A DNA stretch of 64,000 nucleotides, from assembly GCF_030294945.1 (NCBI RefSeq), contig NZ_AP018448.1:7784501-7848500 (forward strand), written 5' to 3'. The DNA comes from Streptomyces graminofaciens (lineage in GTDB: Bacteria > Actinomycetota > Actinomycetes > Streptomycetales > Streptomycetaceae). Positions 8,542 through 17,739 of the stretch are shown one piece after another. The notes beneath the pieces are model-generated. The model ran no database searches, was not told the DNA's origin, and worked only from the letters and a program-made list of their open reading frames with translations. A program made the position numbers and the translations under genes. Position 1 is the first letter of the stretch. Each line of letters opens with the position of its first letter.

Positions 8542-9212
8542 GTGACATCACGGTCGTCCACCTGATGCGGCACGGTGAGGTCGCCAACCCGACGGGCGTC
8601 CTCTACGGCCGCCTCGCCGGCTACCACCTCTCCGAGCTCGGGCGGCGCATGGCCGACCGCGTTGCCGATCACCTCGCCCCCCGCGACGTCACCCACGTCG
8701 TGGCCTCCCCGCTGGAGCGGGCGCAGGAGACGGCGACCCCGATCGCCAAGGCGCACGGGCTGGACCTCGCCACCGACGCCCGCCTCATCGAGGCCGACAA
8801 CGTCTTCCAGGGCAAGACCTTCGGCGTCGGCGACGGCGCGCTGAAGCGGCCCGAGAACTGGAAGCACCTGGTCAACCCGTTCAAGCCGTCCTGGGGCGAG
8901 CCGTACGTCGACCAGGTCGTCCGGATGATGGGGGCGCTCGACGCCGCCAAGGACGCGGCGCGCGGTCACGAGGCCGTGCTCGTCTCCCACCAGCTGCCGA
9001 TCTGGATCGTGCGGTCGTACGTCGAGCGGCGTCGGCTCTGGCACGACCCGCGGCGGCGGCAGTGCACGCTCGCCTCGCTGACGACGTTCACGTACCAGGG
9101 CGACAAGATCGTGTCCGTCGGGTACGCCGAGCCGGCGATCGATCTCGTACCGGCCCACCTTCGGGCCGGAGCCAGGCCGGTCAAGGGCCAGGACAAGGCC
9201 TTCGGCGCCTGA
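8538..9212 (+). CDS. histidine phosphatase (phosphoglycerate mutase-like) family protein
   Basis: A 224-residue cytosolic protein of the histidine phosphatase superfamily. The catalytic RHG is in HLMRHGEV (R11, H12), an [11 protein letters not shown] segment supplies the second Arg, and the second catalytic His is in [10 protein letters not shown]. It is too divergent to be called a glycolytic mutase; a phosphatase acting on a small metabolite is more likely (family inference). It overlaps hemL by 4 bp, so the two are co-translated. A role in haem or cofactor metabolism is possible but not shown. Confidence 0.9.
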   Translation: MSDITVVHLMRHGEVANPTGVLYGRLAGYHLSELGRRMADRVADHLAPRDVTHVVASPLERAQETATPIAKAHGLDLATDARLIEADNVFQGKTFGVGDGALKRPENWKHLVNPFKPSWGEPYVDQVVRMMGALDAAKDAARGHEAVLVSHQLPIWIVRSYVERRRLWHDPRRRQCTLASLTTFTYQGDKIVSVGYAEPAIDLVPAHLRAGARPVKGQDKAFGA

Positions 9213-9557
9213 GCGCTGCGCTTGGTGCCGGGTCACTGAGGTTGTCGGGAAACTGCGTGTTCGGCCGTGGCTGGTCGCGCAGTTCCCCGCGCCCTTCTTG
9301 ACCCACCGCTAGATCAACAGGAACCGTCTCCTCCGTACGCCCCTCTCCACAGCCGTACGCTCGCTCGTCATGCTCATTACCTACGCCCGCTCCGTGGGCG
9401 CACGCCCCGTCACAAGGCGTAGGAGTAGGAGCAGTCGAGCGTATTCAGTCAAAGTCTCTTGAATATGTGCAAGATCGGCGGAACCCCTGCGTTTCTCCGC
9501 GCCTCTAAAACGGTGTCTTCACAGCAAGAGATGCGAGATCTGACGTAGGGGGCTGTA
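9213..9557. other. 345-bp intergenic region with one interspersed element copy
   Basis: No convincing gene. It carries a GCGCAGTTCCCCGCGCCC element at 9277-9294. The last 120 bp are AT-richer and probably hold the promoter of the lipoprotein gene at 9558, whose start has a GGGGG ribosome site. No -35/-10 pair was assigned with confidence. Confidence 0.5.
9266..9302 (+). repeat. interspersed GCGCAGTTCCCCGCGCC element, half copy
   Basis: The block GTCGCGCAGTTCCCCGCGCC matches blocks at 30761-30796 and 34376-34400, all in intergenic DNA. This copy lacks the inverted second arm, whereas the copy at 34388 forms a complete 12-bp stem. Confidence 0.65.
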
Positions 9558-10826
9558 ATGCGCGAACTGTCACGAAGGGGAATGATCGGGCTCGGTGTCG
9601 GCGCTGGCGCGACCGCCGCGCTCGGGCTGACCGGCTGCGGCACGCTCGGCGGATCGGGCGGCTCCGGCGGCTCCGGAGGTTCCGGCGGCTCGGGGTCCGG
9701 CGGGGACAAGAAGCCCCCGAAGCCGAAGGCGAAGCTGATCGGCGACGGGTCGACGTCCGACACCGGCAAGCAGCCCAACCAGCCCGACAAGCCGAAGCCG
9801 TTGGAGCCCGGCGAGACCCCGCCGCAGTTCGTGGTGTTCTCCTGGGACGGGGCCGGAGACGTGGGCAACGGCCTCTTCGAGAGGTTCCTGAAGCTCGGCC
9901 GCGACCACGACGCCGCCATGACCTTCTTCCTCTCCGGGATATACCTCCTCCCCGAGTCGAAGAAGCGCACCTACCTCCCGCCGAACAACGCGCCCGGCGC
10001 CTCCGACATCGGTTATCTGACGGACGAGCACATCAAGTCGACCCTCGGCCATGTGCGCACCGCCTGGCTCGACGGCCACGAGATAGGCACCCACTTCAAC
10101 GGGCACTTCTGCGGCGAGGGCTTCGGCTCGGGCGCCAACTGGACGCCCAAGCAGTGGCGCAGCGAGATCGACCAGGCCAAGGCCTTCGTGAAGGAGTGGA
10201 GGACGAACAGCGGCTGGACGGATGTGAAGCCGCTGCCGTTCGACTACGACAAGGAGCTGATCGGCGGGCGTACGCCCTGTCTGCTCGGCCAGGACAACCT
10301 GCTGCCCACCGCCCGCGAGCTCGGCTGGCGCTACGACGCCTCCTCGCCCGGCGGCAACCAGGTCTGGCCGCAGAAGAAGGAGAAGGTGTGGGACCTGCCG
10401 CTGCAGTCCATACCCTTCCCGGGCCGCGGCTTCGAGGTCCTCTCCATGGACTACAACATCATGTTCAACCAGTCGCAGAACTCCACCCAGGCGCCGCCCG
10501 CCAACTACCCGGCCTGGCGCGAGCAGGCCTCGGGGGCCTACATCGCGGGGTTCAAGCGCGCGTACGAGACGAACCGGGCGCCCCTGTTCATCGGCAACCA
10601 CTTCGAGGAGTGGAACGGCGGGATCTACATGGACGCCGTCGAGAACGCCATCAAGCACATCGCGGCGGAGAAGGAGAAGGACAAGAACGCCGACATACGG
10701 ATCGTCTCCTTCCGGCAGTTCGTGGACTGGCTGGACGTGCAGAAGCCGGAGGTGCTGGAGAAGCTCCGCACCCTGGGCGTCGGGCAGCAGCCGACAGGTG
10801 GCTGGAAGGAGTTCCTCGCCGCCTGA
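9558..10826 (+). CDS. polysaccharide-deacetylase-like lipoprotein
   Basis: The 422-residue protein starts with a twin-arginine motif (LSRRGMIG) and a lipobox (LTGC), so it is probably a Tat-exported, membrane-anchored lipoprotein. A Gly/Ser linker (residues ~33-50) and a Lys/Pro-rich stretch lead to a catalytic-like domain. NodB-type features are visible: VVFSWDGAGD (DG at motif 1), GHEIGTHFNGHF (the metal His pair) and FIGNHFEEW. This suggests deacetylation of a cell-wall or surface glycan outside the membrane. Motif 1 has a single Asp before Gly rather than the usual DD pair, so metal use may differ. It stands alone, 67 bp before the thioredoxin-like gene. Confidence 0.85.
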   Translation: MRELSRRGMIGLGVGAGATAALGLTGCGTLGGSGGSGGSGGSGGSGSGGDKKPPKPKAKLIGDGSTSDTGKQPNQPDKPKPLEPGETPPQFVVFSWDGAGDVGNGLFERFLKLGRDHDAAMTFFLSGIYLLPESKKRTYLPPNNAPGASDIGYLTDEHIKSTLGHVRTAWLDGHEIGTHFNGHFCGEGFGSGANWTPKQWRSEIDQAKAFVKEWRTNSGWTDVKPLPFDYDKELIGGRTPCLLGQDNLLPTARELGWRYDASSPGGNQVWPQKKEKVWDLPLQSIPFPGRGFEVLSMDYNIMFNQSQNSTQAPPANYPAWREQASGAYIAGFKRAYETNRAPLFIGNHFEEWNGGIYMDAVENAIKHIAAEKEKDKNADIRIVSFRQFVDWLDVQKPEVLEKLRTLGVGQQPTGGWKEFLAA

Positions 10827-10892
10827 AATGGGGTTTTGCCCCTTTGAGGGGGGTGCCCGAGAGTGCCGGAACAGGCATGCGAAACTTTTCAC

Positions 10893-11495
10893 ATGAGTGT
10901 CCGTACGAGCCGTAGTCGTGCCGTTTTGCTCGCCGCCGGGGCAGGCGCCCTGGCCCTCTCCCTGTCCGCGTGTGCGGGTGGGGGCATCCAAGGAGGCGGA
11001 GGCGGTACGGGCTTCGTCAGCGGCTCGGACGGTGTGGCGAGGGTGAAGAAGGGCGAGCGTGACGCCGCCCCGAAGCTCGCCGGCGAGACCATCGACGGCA
11101 AGCAGCTGGACGTGTCCGCCGCCTACAAGGGCAAGATCGTCGTCCTCAACGTGTGGGGCTCCTGGTGCCCGCCGTGTCGCGCCGAGGCGGTCAACTTCAA
11201 GAAGGTCTCCGAGGACCTGGCCGACGACGGGGTGCAGTTCGTCGGCATCAACACCCGCGACGGCAGCACACGCCTGCCGCAGGAGTTCGAGAACGAGTAC
11301 AAGATCCCGTACCCGAGTCTCTACGACCCGACCGGCAAGCTGCTGCTCCGCTTCGAGGCGGGCACGCTCAACCCGCAGGCCGTCCCCACCACCCTTGTCA
11401 TCGACCGGGAGGGCAAGCTCGCGGCGCGGATGATGAAGCCGCTCACCGAGGAACAGCTGCGCAAGATGATCAAGCCGATCCTCGCGGAGAAGTGA
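10893..11495 (+). CDS. TlpA/ResA-like thiol-disulfide lipoprotein
   Basis: Extracytoplasmic thioredoxin-fold protein (200 residues) with a lipobox (LSAC) and the redox motif WCPPC at residues 91-95, preceded by VVLNVWGS. In system II it keeps apocytochrome c CXXCH cysteines reduced so that haem can be attached. The cis-Pro region (AVPTTLVIDREG) is intact. ATG 10893 places the signal sequence at the N-terminus; an earlier in-frame start at 10863 adds ten unlikely residues. It is the first gene of a tight operon with ccdA, resB and ccsB (1-3 bp gaps or overlap). Confidence 0.92.
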   Translation: MSVRTSRSRAVLLAAGAGALALSLSACAGGGIQGGGGGTGFVSGSDGVARVKKGERDAAPKLAGETIDGKQLDVSAAYKGKIVVLNVWGSWCPPCRAEAVNFKKVSEDLADDGVQFVGINTRDGSTRLPQEFENEYKIPYPSLYDPTGKLLLRFEAGTLNPQAVPTTLVIDREGKLAARMMKPLTEEQLRKMIKPILAEK

Positions 11496-11496
11496 C

Positions 11497-12288
11497 GTGC
11501 CGGGAACGACCGCGCCGGCCACGACCGCCGTGCTGACCACCGCCGCCGACCTCACCGACACCGTCGCCGGCGGGGCCCTGCTGCTCGCGGTGCCGATCGC
11601 CGTCCTCGGCGGACTCGTCTCCTTCTTCTCACCGTGCGTACTGCCGCTCGTGCCCGGCTATCTGTCGTACGTCACCGGGGTGAGCGGCACGGACCTGGCC
11701 GACGCCCGGCGGGGTCGGATGGTCGCCGGGGCCAGTCTCTTCGTGCTCGGGTTCACCGCCGTGTTCGTCTCCGGCGGGGCGCTCTTCGGGTACTTCGGCC
11801 GGAACCTGCTGGAGCATCAGGACACGCTGTCCAAGGTGCTCGGCGTACTCATGATCCTGATGGGCCTCTTCTTCATGGGGCTGATGCCCTGGCTCACCCA
11901 GCGCGAGTTCCGCTTCCACACCAAGCCGGCCACCGGTCTCGTGGGCGCCCCCATACTGGGCGCGCTCTTCGGGATCGGCTGGGTGCCCTGCATCGGCCCG
12001 ACCCTCGCCACGGTCAACGGCCTGGCCCTGTCGGAGGCGAGCGCCGGTCGCGGGGCCCTGCTGATGGTGGCGTACTGTCTGGGACTGGGCGTGCCCTTCG
12101 TGCTCGCCGCGGTGGCCTTCCGCAAGGCGCTCGGCGCCTTCGCCTGGGTCAAGCGGCACTACGCGTGGGTGATGCGCATCGGCGGCGGCATGATGATCAC
12201 GATCGGTCTGCTCATGCTGACCGGCGCCTGGGCCCGCATCGTTCAGGAGATGCAGGTCTGGTCCAGCAGCTTCTCCCCGGGGATCTGA
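11497..12288 (+). CDS. ccdA: cytochrome c biogenesis transmembrane protein CcdA
   Basis: CcdA moves electrons from cytosolic thioredoxin across the membrane to the ResA-like lipoprotein. The 263-residue protein has six hydrophobic segments and the two conserved Cys-Pro contexts: SFFSPCVLPLVPGYLSYV in the first segment and GIGWVPCIGPTLA in the fourth. GTG 11497 lies one base after the upstream stop, so translation is coupled. ResB follows after 3 bp. The arrangement is the standard actinobacterial system II cluster. Confidence 0.95.
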   Translation: MPGTTAPATTAVLTTAADLTDTVAGGALLLAVPIAVLGGLVSFFSPCVLPLVPGYLSYVTGVSGTDLADARRGRMVAGASLFVLGFTAVFVSGGALFGYFGRNLLEHQDTLSKVLGVLMILMGLFFMGLMPWLTQREFRFHTKPATGLVGAPILGALFGIGWVPCIGPTLATVNGLALSEASAGRGALLMVAYCLGLGVPFVLAAVAFRKALGAFAWVKRHYAWVMRIGGGMMITIGLLMLTGAWARIVQEMQVWSSSFSPGI

Positions 12289-12291
12289 TTC

Positions 12292-14016
12292 ATGAGCGAC
12301 ACCGAGACCAAGTCCGGCCCGGCCGAGGAGAGTGACCTCGGGGCCGCCGGGGCGCAGTTGTCCACCGCGCCGCAGGAGGAGGCCCCCAATCTGCCCGCGC
12401 TGGGCGCGATCGGCTGGGCCCGCTGGTTCTGGCGGCAGCTGACCTCCATGCGCGTGGCGCTGCTCCTGCTCTTCATGCTGTCGCTCGCGGCGATCCCCGG
12501 CTCGCTCATCCCGCAGTCCGGCCAGGACGCGAGCCAGGTCGTCGACTTCATGCAGCGGCACGACACGCTGGGGCCGATCTACGACAAGCTCGGGCTGTTC
12601 CACGTCTACAGCTCGGTGTGGTTCTCGGCGATCTACATCCTGCTGTTCGTCTCGCTCATCGGCTGCATCGTGCCCCGCACCTGGCAGTTCGTCGGGCAGT
12701 TGCGCGGCCGTCCGCCGGGCGCGCCCCGCCGTCTGACCCGGCTGCCCGCGTATGCGACCTGGCGCACCGAGGCCGACCCCGAGCAGGTCCGCGAACTCGC
12801 CCTGAAGGCGCTGAAGAAACGCCGCTTCCGCGCCCATGTCGTCGGGGACGCGGTCGCCGCCGAGAAGGGGTACGTACGGGAGGCCGGCAACCTCGTCTTC
12901 CACATCGCCCTGATCGTGATGCTGGTCGCCTTCGCCTGGGGCCAGTTGTTCAGGTCCGAGGGCAACAAGCTGATCGTCGAGGGCGACGGCTTCGCCAACG
13001 TCCTGCCCCAGTACGACGACTTCAAGTCGGGCAGCCTCTTCACCGCCGAGGACCTCAACCCGTTCAGCTTCGATCTGAAGAGCTTCACGGGGACGTACGA
13101 GGCGAGCGGCCCGAACAAGGGCACCCCGCGCACCTTCGAGGCCGCCCTCACCTACGCCGTCGGCGCCGACGGCAAGGAGCGGTCGACCACCGTCAAGGTG
13201 AACGAGCCGCTGGAGATCGACGACTCCAAGGTCTATCTCGTCAGCCACGGCTACGCCCCCGTGATCACCGTCAGGGACGGCCGGGGCAAGGTCGTCTTCG
13301 AGGACGCCGTGCCCCTGCTGCCGCTGGACTCCAACGTCACCTCCACCGGCGCGATCAAGGTCATGGACGGCTACCGCGACGCCAAGGGCAAGTGGGACCA
13401 GCTCGGCATCCAGGCCTTCTTCCTGCCGACGTACGGCGGTGAGGGCACGGCCGTCGTCTCGCAGTTCCCGGCGCTGGTGAACCCGGTGCTGAACCTGACG
13501 CCGTACCACGGTGACCTCCGGGTCAACGCGGGCCTCCCGCAGAGCGTGTACCAGCTCGACAAGTCGAAGCTGAAGGCGTTCAAGGACTCCAAGGGCGCGC
13601 AGGTGCGGGAGAACCTGAACCCGGGCGAGTCCATGAAGCTGCCGAACGGCGCAGGCACGATCACCTTCGACGGCGTCAAGGAGTGGGCCGGTTTCCAGGT
13701 CACCCAACAGCCCGGCAGCGGCTGGGCGCTCGGCGGGGCGATCGGCGCGATCGGGGGCCTCGCGGCCTCCCTGTTCATCCAGCGCCGCCGCGTGTGGGTC
13801 CGCGCGACCACCGGGCCCGACGGCATCACGGTCGTGGAGATGGCGGGGCTGGGCCGCAGCGAGTCGGCGAAGGTGCCGGAGGAGCTGGGCGACCTGGCCG
13901 CGGTGATCCACGACGAGGCCCCTACCGCCGCCGATCCGAAACCCGCCGACGAGCCCGAGTCCGAGCCCGCCGCAGCCGACGCAGACTCCCAGACCGAAGG
14001 GGCCGAGAAGAAGTGA
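12292..14016 (+). CDS. resB: cytochrome c biogenesis protein ResB
   Basis: ResB forms the cytochrome c synthase with CcsB, moving haem through the membrane and attaching it outside. The 574-residue protein shows an N-terminal segment pair (ALLLLFMLSLAAIPGSLIPQ; SVWFSAIYILLFVSLIGCIV), a third segment near residue 200, a large extracytoplasmic domain (~residues 220-480) and a final segment followed by an acidic, Ala/Pro-rich cytosolic tail. Its stop overlaps the GTG of ccsB (GTGA). No frameshift is seen, and length and layout are normal for Streptomyces. Confidence 0.95.
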   Translation: MSDTETKSGPAEESDLGAAGAQLSTAPQEEAPNLPALGAIGWARWFWRQLTSMRVALLLLFMLSLAAIPGSLIPQSGQDASQVVDFMQRHDTLGPIYDKLGLFHVYSSVWFSAIYILLFVSLIGCIVPRTWQFVGQLRGRPPGAPRRLTRLPAYATWRTEADPEQVRELALKALKKRRFRAHVVGDAVAAEKGYVREAGNLVFHIALIVMLVAFAWGQLFRSEGNKLIVEGDGFANVLPQYDDFKSGSLFTAEDLNPFSFDLKSFTGTYEASGPNKGTPRTFEAALTYAVGADGKERSTTVKVNEPLEIDDSKVYLVSHGYAPVITVRDGRGKVVFEDAVPLLPLDSNVTSTGAIKVMDGYRDAKGKWDQLGIQAFFLPTYGGEGTAVVSQFPALVNPVLNLTPYHGDLRVNAGLPQSVYQLDKSKLKAFKDSKGAQVRENLNPGESMKLPNGAGTITFDGVKEWAGFQVTQQPGSGWALGGAIGAIGGLAASLFIQRRRVWVRATTGPDGITVVEMAGLGRSESAKVPEELGDLAAVIHDEAPTAADPKPADEPESEPAAADADSQTEGAEKK

Positions 14017-15119
14017 CTCTCGCCGCCGTGAATCTCGCTGCCGCGACCAACGAGAACCTCGCGAACCTCAGCAACACGCTGATCTACTCCGCGATGGCCG
14101 TCTACACGCTGGCCTTCTTCGCGTACATCGCCGAATGGCTCTTCGGCAGCCGCAGCAAGGTGGGCCGGACGGCCGCCGCGCTCACCGCCGACCAGGCCAA
14201 GAAGGCGGCGCCCGCCGTGACCGTGCAGAAGGCCGGCGGTGCCACCGCCGTGCTGGAGCGGCCGGAGCGGCCCGAGGTCGTCGTGCGGGCCGCCGCCGGC
14301 GCGCGGGACGTGCCGGACGGGCCCGGCGCCCACGGTGGCGACGAGCAGGGCGACCTCTACGGCCGTATCGCCGTGTCCCTGACCGTGCTCGCCTTCGCCA
14401 TCGAGTTCGGTGGTGTGCTCACGCGCGCTCTGTCGGTGGAGCGGGCGCCGTGGGGCAACATGTACGAGTTCAACATCACCTTCTCCACGGTCGCCGTCGG
14501 CGTGTACCTCGCGCTGCTCGCGCTGAAGAAGAACGTGCGCTGGCTCGGGCTGTTCCTGATCACGACGGTCCTGCTCGATCTCGGCATCGCCGTGACCGTC
14601 CTGTACACCGCCAGCGACCAGTTGGTCCCCGCCCTCCACTCGTACTGGCTGTACATCCACGTCTCGACGGCGATCCTCTGCGGCGCGGTCTTCTACGTGG
14701 GCGCGGTCGGCACGATCCTGTACCTCTTCAAGGACTCCTACGAGAGCAAGCTGGCGAGCGGCGGCAAGCCCGGCCGGTTCGCGACCTCGGTGATGGAGCG
14801 GCTGCCCGCGTCCGCCTCCCTCGACAAGTTCTCGTACCGCGTCAACGCCGCCGTCTTCCCGCTGTGGACGTTCACGATCATCGCGGGCGCGATCTGGGCG
14901 GGCGACGCGTGGGGCCGCTACTGGGGCTGGGACCCCAAGGAGACCTGGGCCTTCATCACCTGGGTCGCCTACGCCTGCTACCTCCACGCCCGCGCCACCG
15001 CCGGCTGGAAGGGCCGCAAGGCCGCGTACATCGCACTCGTCGCCTTCGCCTGCTGGCTGTTCAACTACTACGGCGTCAACATCTTCGTCAGCGGCAAGCA
15101 CTCGTACGCCGGGGTCTGA
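14013..15119 (+). CDS. ccsB: cytochrome c biogenesis protein CcsB/ResC
   Basis: Haem-handling membrane subunit of system II (368 residues, about eight membrane segments). The tryptophan-rich signature WGRYWGWDPKETWAF is at residues ~300-315, and His residues flank it in the membrane (LHSYWLYIHVSTAILCG and YLHARA). GTG 14013 overlaps the resB stop by 4 bp and matches the expected N-terminus before the first membrane helix. A cytosolic, Ala-rich loop (residues ~50-110) separates the first helix from the core. Two hairpins follow the stop and close the operon. Confidence 0.95.
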   Translation: MTLAAVNLAAATNENLANLSNTLIYSAMAVYTLAFFAYIAEWLFGSRSKVGRTAAALTADQAKKAAPAVTVQKAGGATAVLERPERPEVVVRAAAGARDVPDGPGAHGGDEQGDLYGRIAVSLTVLAFAIEFGGVLTRALSVERAPWGNMYEFNITFSTVAVGVYLALLALKKNVRWLGLFLITTVLLDLGIAVTVLYTASDQLVPALHSYWLYIHVSTAILCGAVFYVGAVGTILYLFKDSYESKLASGGKPGRFATSVMERLPASASLDKFSYRVNAAVFPLWTFTIIAGAIWAGDAWGRYWGWDPKETWAFITWVAYACYLHARATAGWKGRKAAYIALVAFACWLFNYYGVNIFVSGKHSYAGV

Positions 15120-15168
15120 GGTCCGGACAAGCCGTGTGATCAACGGGGCGGGTTTCCCCCGCCGACGG

Positions 15169-15194
15169 ACGCCCCTGGCCCGCGCCAGGGGCGT
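15169..15194 (+). terminator. terminator hairpin after the ccs operon
   Basis: Perfect 11-bp inverted repeat ACGCCCCTGGC / GCCAGGGGCGT with a 4-base loop. A weaker hairpin GGCGGG / CCCGCC precedes it at about 15147-15163. It lies between convergent genes and probably ends both transcripts. Confidence 0.85.
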
Positions 15195-15198
15195 GCTG

Positions 15199-17589
15199 TC
15201 AGTGACGACCTACGTCATTCCGGAGGAAAGCGAAGGGCCAGCTCGACGAGGACGACGAAGAGGACGACGAAGAGGAAGAAGAAGAGGATGAGCTTGCGTC
15301 GCCTCCCATCTCCTCCTCTCTGACATATGGCAGGTCCATCCTCGCTCCTCCCAGACCGTTGGTACCGATATCCCTGTACCGAACCCGCCAGATGCCACTA
15401 GACGAGCCGTCCGGCGTGCGGTCTTCGGTGACGTGGTCGACCACCACGATGTAGGGCTGGTCGGGGAGAATCCGCAACAACCGTCCGGGCATTACGTGGG
15501 CGGGTGGGACCGTCGCGGAGATGACGAGCATCTGATGTGCAGGGTCGTGCGTCTCCCAATCGAAGAAGTCGACGAAATTGCTGTACCCTGCGTCGCTGTC
15601 GAAGCCTTTCATCGCAGCCTCTTCGTACTTTTCGGAATACTCGCTTTGCGCGTTGGGCTGGTTGTCCAATATGGCCCGGGTGCTCAGCGGCCAGAGGTAT
15701 TTGCGGCCCTGCTCTCCCTTCGTGTATTCAATAAGTTCGCTTATTTCTCTGATCCAGCCGTCGGCGTTCATCAAATGAAATATCGCTTCATGGGGTGGCG
15801 TTGTTGTTTGTCCCGCCTTCGCAATGTGCTCCGTTACTGCGACATTCATCGCCCCCACCTCATTCCGTGTCACTGTGGGATCCAGGAGTCCGGTCATTTC
15901 GTTGGTCACGGCGGCAAGCTTCTGGATCAAATTCATAGCCGCCTCCATGATCACCCGTGTCCTCGCATTCTGCTGGTGGAGAAAAACGTCGATCTGTACT
16001 TCGCTTTTGAGGGTGCCGAAATTCTGGGTGATGATCGAGTGCAGATCCTCTCGTTTGATTTCCCGAGACGGGGTCCACTGCTTGGCTTTGATCTCCTTCA
16101 TTGCCCTGTTCGGAGCCTCGTTGACCTGCAAAGTGAAGGGCTTTCCCAGGGTGGGAGATTCCGTACTGGGCGTAGGGCCCTTCTCGATCCATCCTCCGAA
16201 TATAGGTGAAGGCTTGGATGTGGAGTCCGATGCGGCAGGCTCGATTTTCACATCCCAGGTATTCGGTACGCGCCGGGGAATGGTAATTGTTTTACTCTTG
16301 TCCGGGTATAGCCGGTCCGGCGGAAGGACTCTGCGGTCAAGCAGGTCCTGGATCGTCACCGTGTAGTCGGGCTGATAGCCGAGCGTGACCTGCATATGCA
16401 TTTTCTTCGGGTTGGCCTTGTCCTCGACCTGGGCCCTCACCCCGGCTTCGATTTGGTTGTATTCCGGTGTGTTGTACGGTGAGATCTGCGGTGCCACATT
16501 GAAGTAGTGGAAAGAACCCTCGCTGACGTTCCCGATCAACTGGTCGCCGATCAGGTGCCCGCCGTCATAGAATTTCTTCAGGTCGGTGCCCTGGAGAATC
16601 CACTCCTCGGCACGCGCCATCTCGGTGACTGCGCCCAATATTCCACTTTTATCCCGCCCGTCCTGACGGATCGTTTTCTGTTCGATCAGCGCGCTCACCT
16701 GTTCCGGGCGGGCAATATTGCCCATCGGGTGTTTTTTTTGCCCCGGAAGTCCCTGTTGGTTCTTCGGCACCCCGGTAGCGGCTTTGATCGCCTCGGCCGG
16801 GGTCGCGACCTCTGGCGCGACTTTCTGGGTGAATTGGCGCTGGACCGGCATCGCGTCCGCGTGATGGTCGTGCGCGTGTGGTGCCGTCGGAGCGGCGGGC
16901 TCGTGGGCGGGTTCGGGGGCGGTGGGGCGGTTCGGCATGTTGTTGATGCGGCGGGCTTCGGTCGCGGCTTCGCGTTCGAAGCGGTCGCCGGGGTCGCTGA
17001 CGGCCATCCCGTCGCCCCGGTCCGTGCCGGAGACGGGCCCGTGGCTCTGCTGGAGGACGTGGATGGCTTCGTGGATGGCGGTTTCACGGTTGGAGATATC
17101 GCCGACGATCTTGTTTCGCGACGTGAACGCGATGGCACCGACCGCTCGTGCGGCGGCTATGCCCTTGGGGCCGTCGATGACCTCGGCGTGATCCAGGGAA
17201 CCCCGGGGAGCGTTCATGCCGGTTTCGACGGTGGCCCGGAGCTCGGGGGCGAGTCTGCGGCCGGGGGAGCGCAGGACGTCCAGCACGGGCGAACGCTGGA
17301 CAGGGGCCGGCTCGGAGTGGTCATGGCCGCAGCCGGCGGCGTGCTCAGGCCGTTGTTCCCCAGTTCCCTGGTGCCCGGCCCCACGCAGCAGCTGGACGAC
17401 GGCGGCGTTGCCGATGCTGCGCTGCAGAGCCAGAACCATTCCGGGGGACATCGTCAGACCCTCGCGCGCGGCCTGTACACCCGACTGCGCCACGGCACGC
17501 GCGCCGGAGTCGTCCCCAGGAGATCTGTGGCTCAGGGCGCCGAGGCCCGGCTCGGTGGCGTCCTTCGACTTCTGCCCGTGATCACGCAC
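15199..17589 (-). CDS. DUF4157 metallopeptidase-like / DNA-RNA nuclease-like protein (probable contractile injection cargo)
   Basis: A 796-residue protein with no signal peptide. The N-terminus holds LALQRSIGNAAVVQLL (~residues 53-68), typical of DUF4157 proteins encoded with extracellular contractile injection systems. A zinc-peptidase HExxH follows as HEAIH at residues 173-177. A second module at ~residues 340-390 has GGHLIG, then VAPQISPYN and YNQIE, which resembles the His-Asn core of DNA/RNA non-specific endonucleases (DRGH family). The C-terminus carries a 19-residue serine run. Composition is AT-richer than its neighbours, suggesting transfer. No sheath or tube genes lie in the window, so this would be an orphan cargo. 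The GTG start at 17589 is tentative. Confidence 0.75.
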   Translation of the reverse strand: MRDHGQKSKDATEPGLGALSHRSPGDDSGARAVAQSGVQAAREGLTMSPGMVLALQRSIGNAAVVQLLRGAGHQGTGEQRPEHAAGCGHDHSEPAPVQRSPVLDVLRSPGRRLAPELRATVETGMNAPRGSLDHAEVIDGPKGIAAARAVGAIAFTSRNKIVGDISNRETAIHEAIHVLQQSHGPVSGTDRGDGMAVSDPGDRFEREAATEARRINNMPNRPTAPEPAHEPAAPTAPHAHDHHADAMPVQRQFTQKVAPEVATPAEAIKAATGVPKNQQGLPGQKKHPMGNIARPEQVSALIEQKTIRQDGRDKSGILGAVTEMARAEEWILQGTDLKKFYDGGHLIGDQLIGNVSEGSFHYFNVAPQISPYNTPEYNQIEAGVRAQVEDKANPKKMHMQVTLGYQPDYTVTIQDLLDRRVLPPDRLYPDKSKTITIPRRVPNTWDVKIEPAASDSTSKPSPIFGGWIEKGPTPSTESPTLGKPFTLQVNEAPNRAMKEIKAKQWTPSREIKREDLHSIITQNFGTLKSEVQIDVFLHQQNARTRVIMEAAMNLIQKLAAVTNEMTGLLDPTVTRNEVGAMNVAVTEHIAKAGQTTTPPHEAIFHLMNADGWIREISELIEYTKGEQGRKYLWPLSTRAILDNQPNAQSEYSEKYEEAAMKGFDSDAGYSNFVDFFDWETHDPAHQMLVISATVPPAHVMPGRLLRILPDQPYIVVVDHVTEDRTPDGSSSGIWRVRYRDIGTNGLGGARMDLPYVREEEMGGDASSSSSSSSSSSSSSSSSSWPFAFLRNDVGRH

Positions 17590-17739
17590 TGGTCCAGCCC
17601 CGCCCTCACGCTTCTACGACAACGGCGCACCATGACTACGCCGCCGCGACCGGCCCCGCCAGACCGAGCGGGGCAGTACCCGGGGCAACCGGTCCTGCCC
17701 CATCGGGCCGAACCGCCGGCCACCGGCGCGAGTGACCGT

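Noticed and set aside
11629..13911. Very long minus-strand frame opposite ccdA and resB
   Set aside because: Antisense shadow produced by high third-position GC; it has no protein-like motifs and contradicts the well-supported operon.
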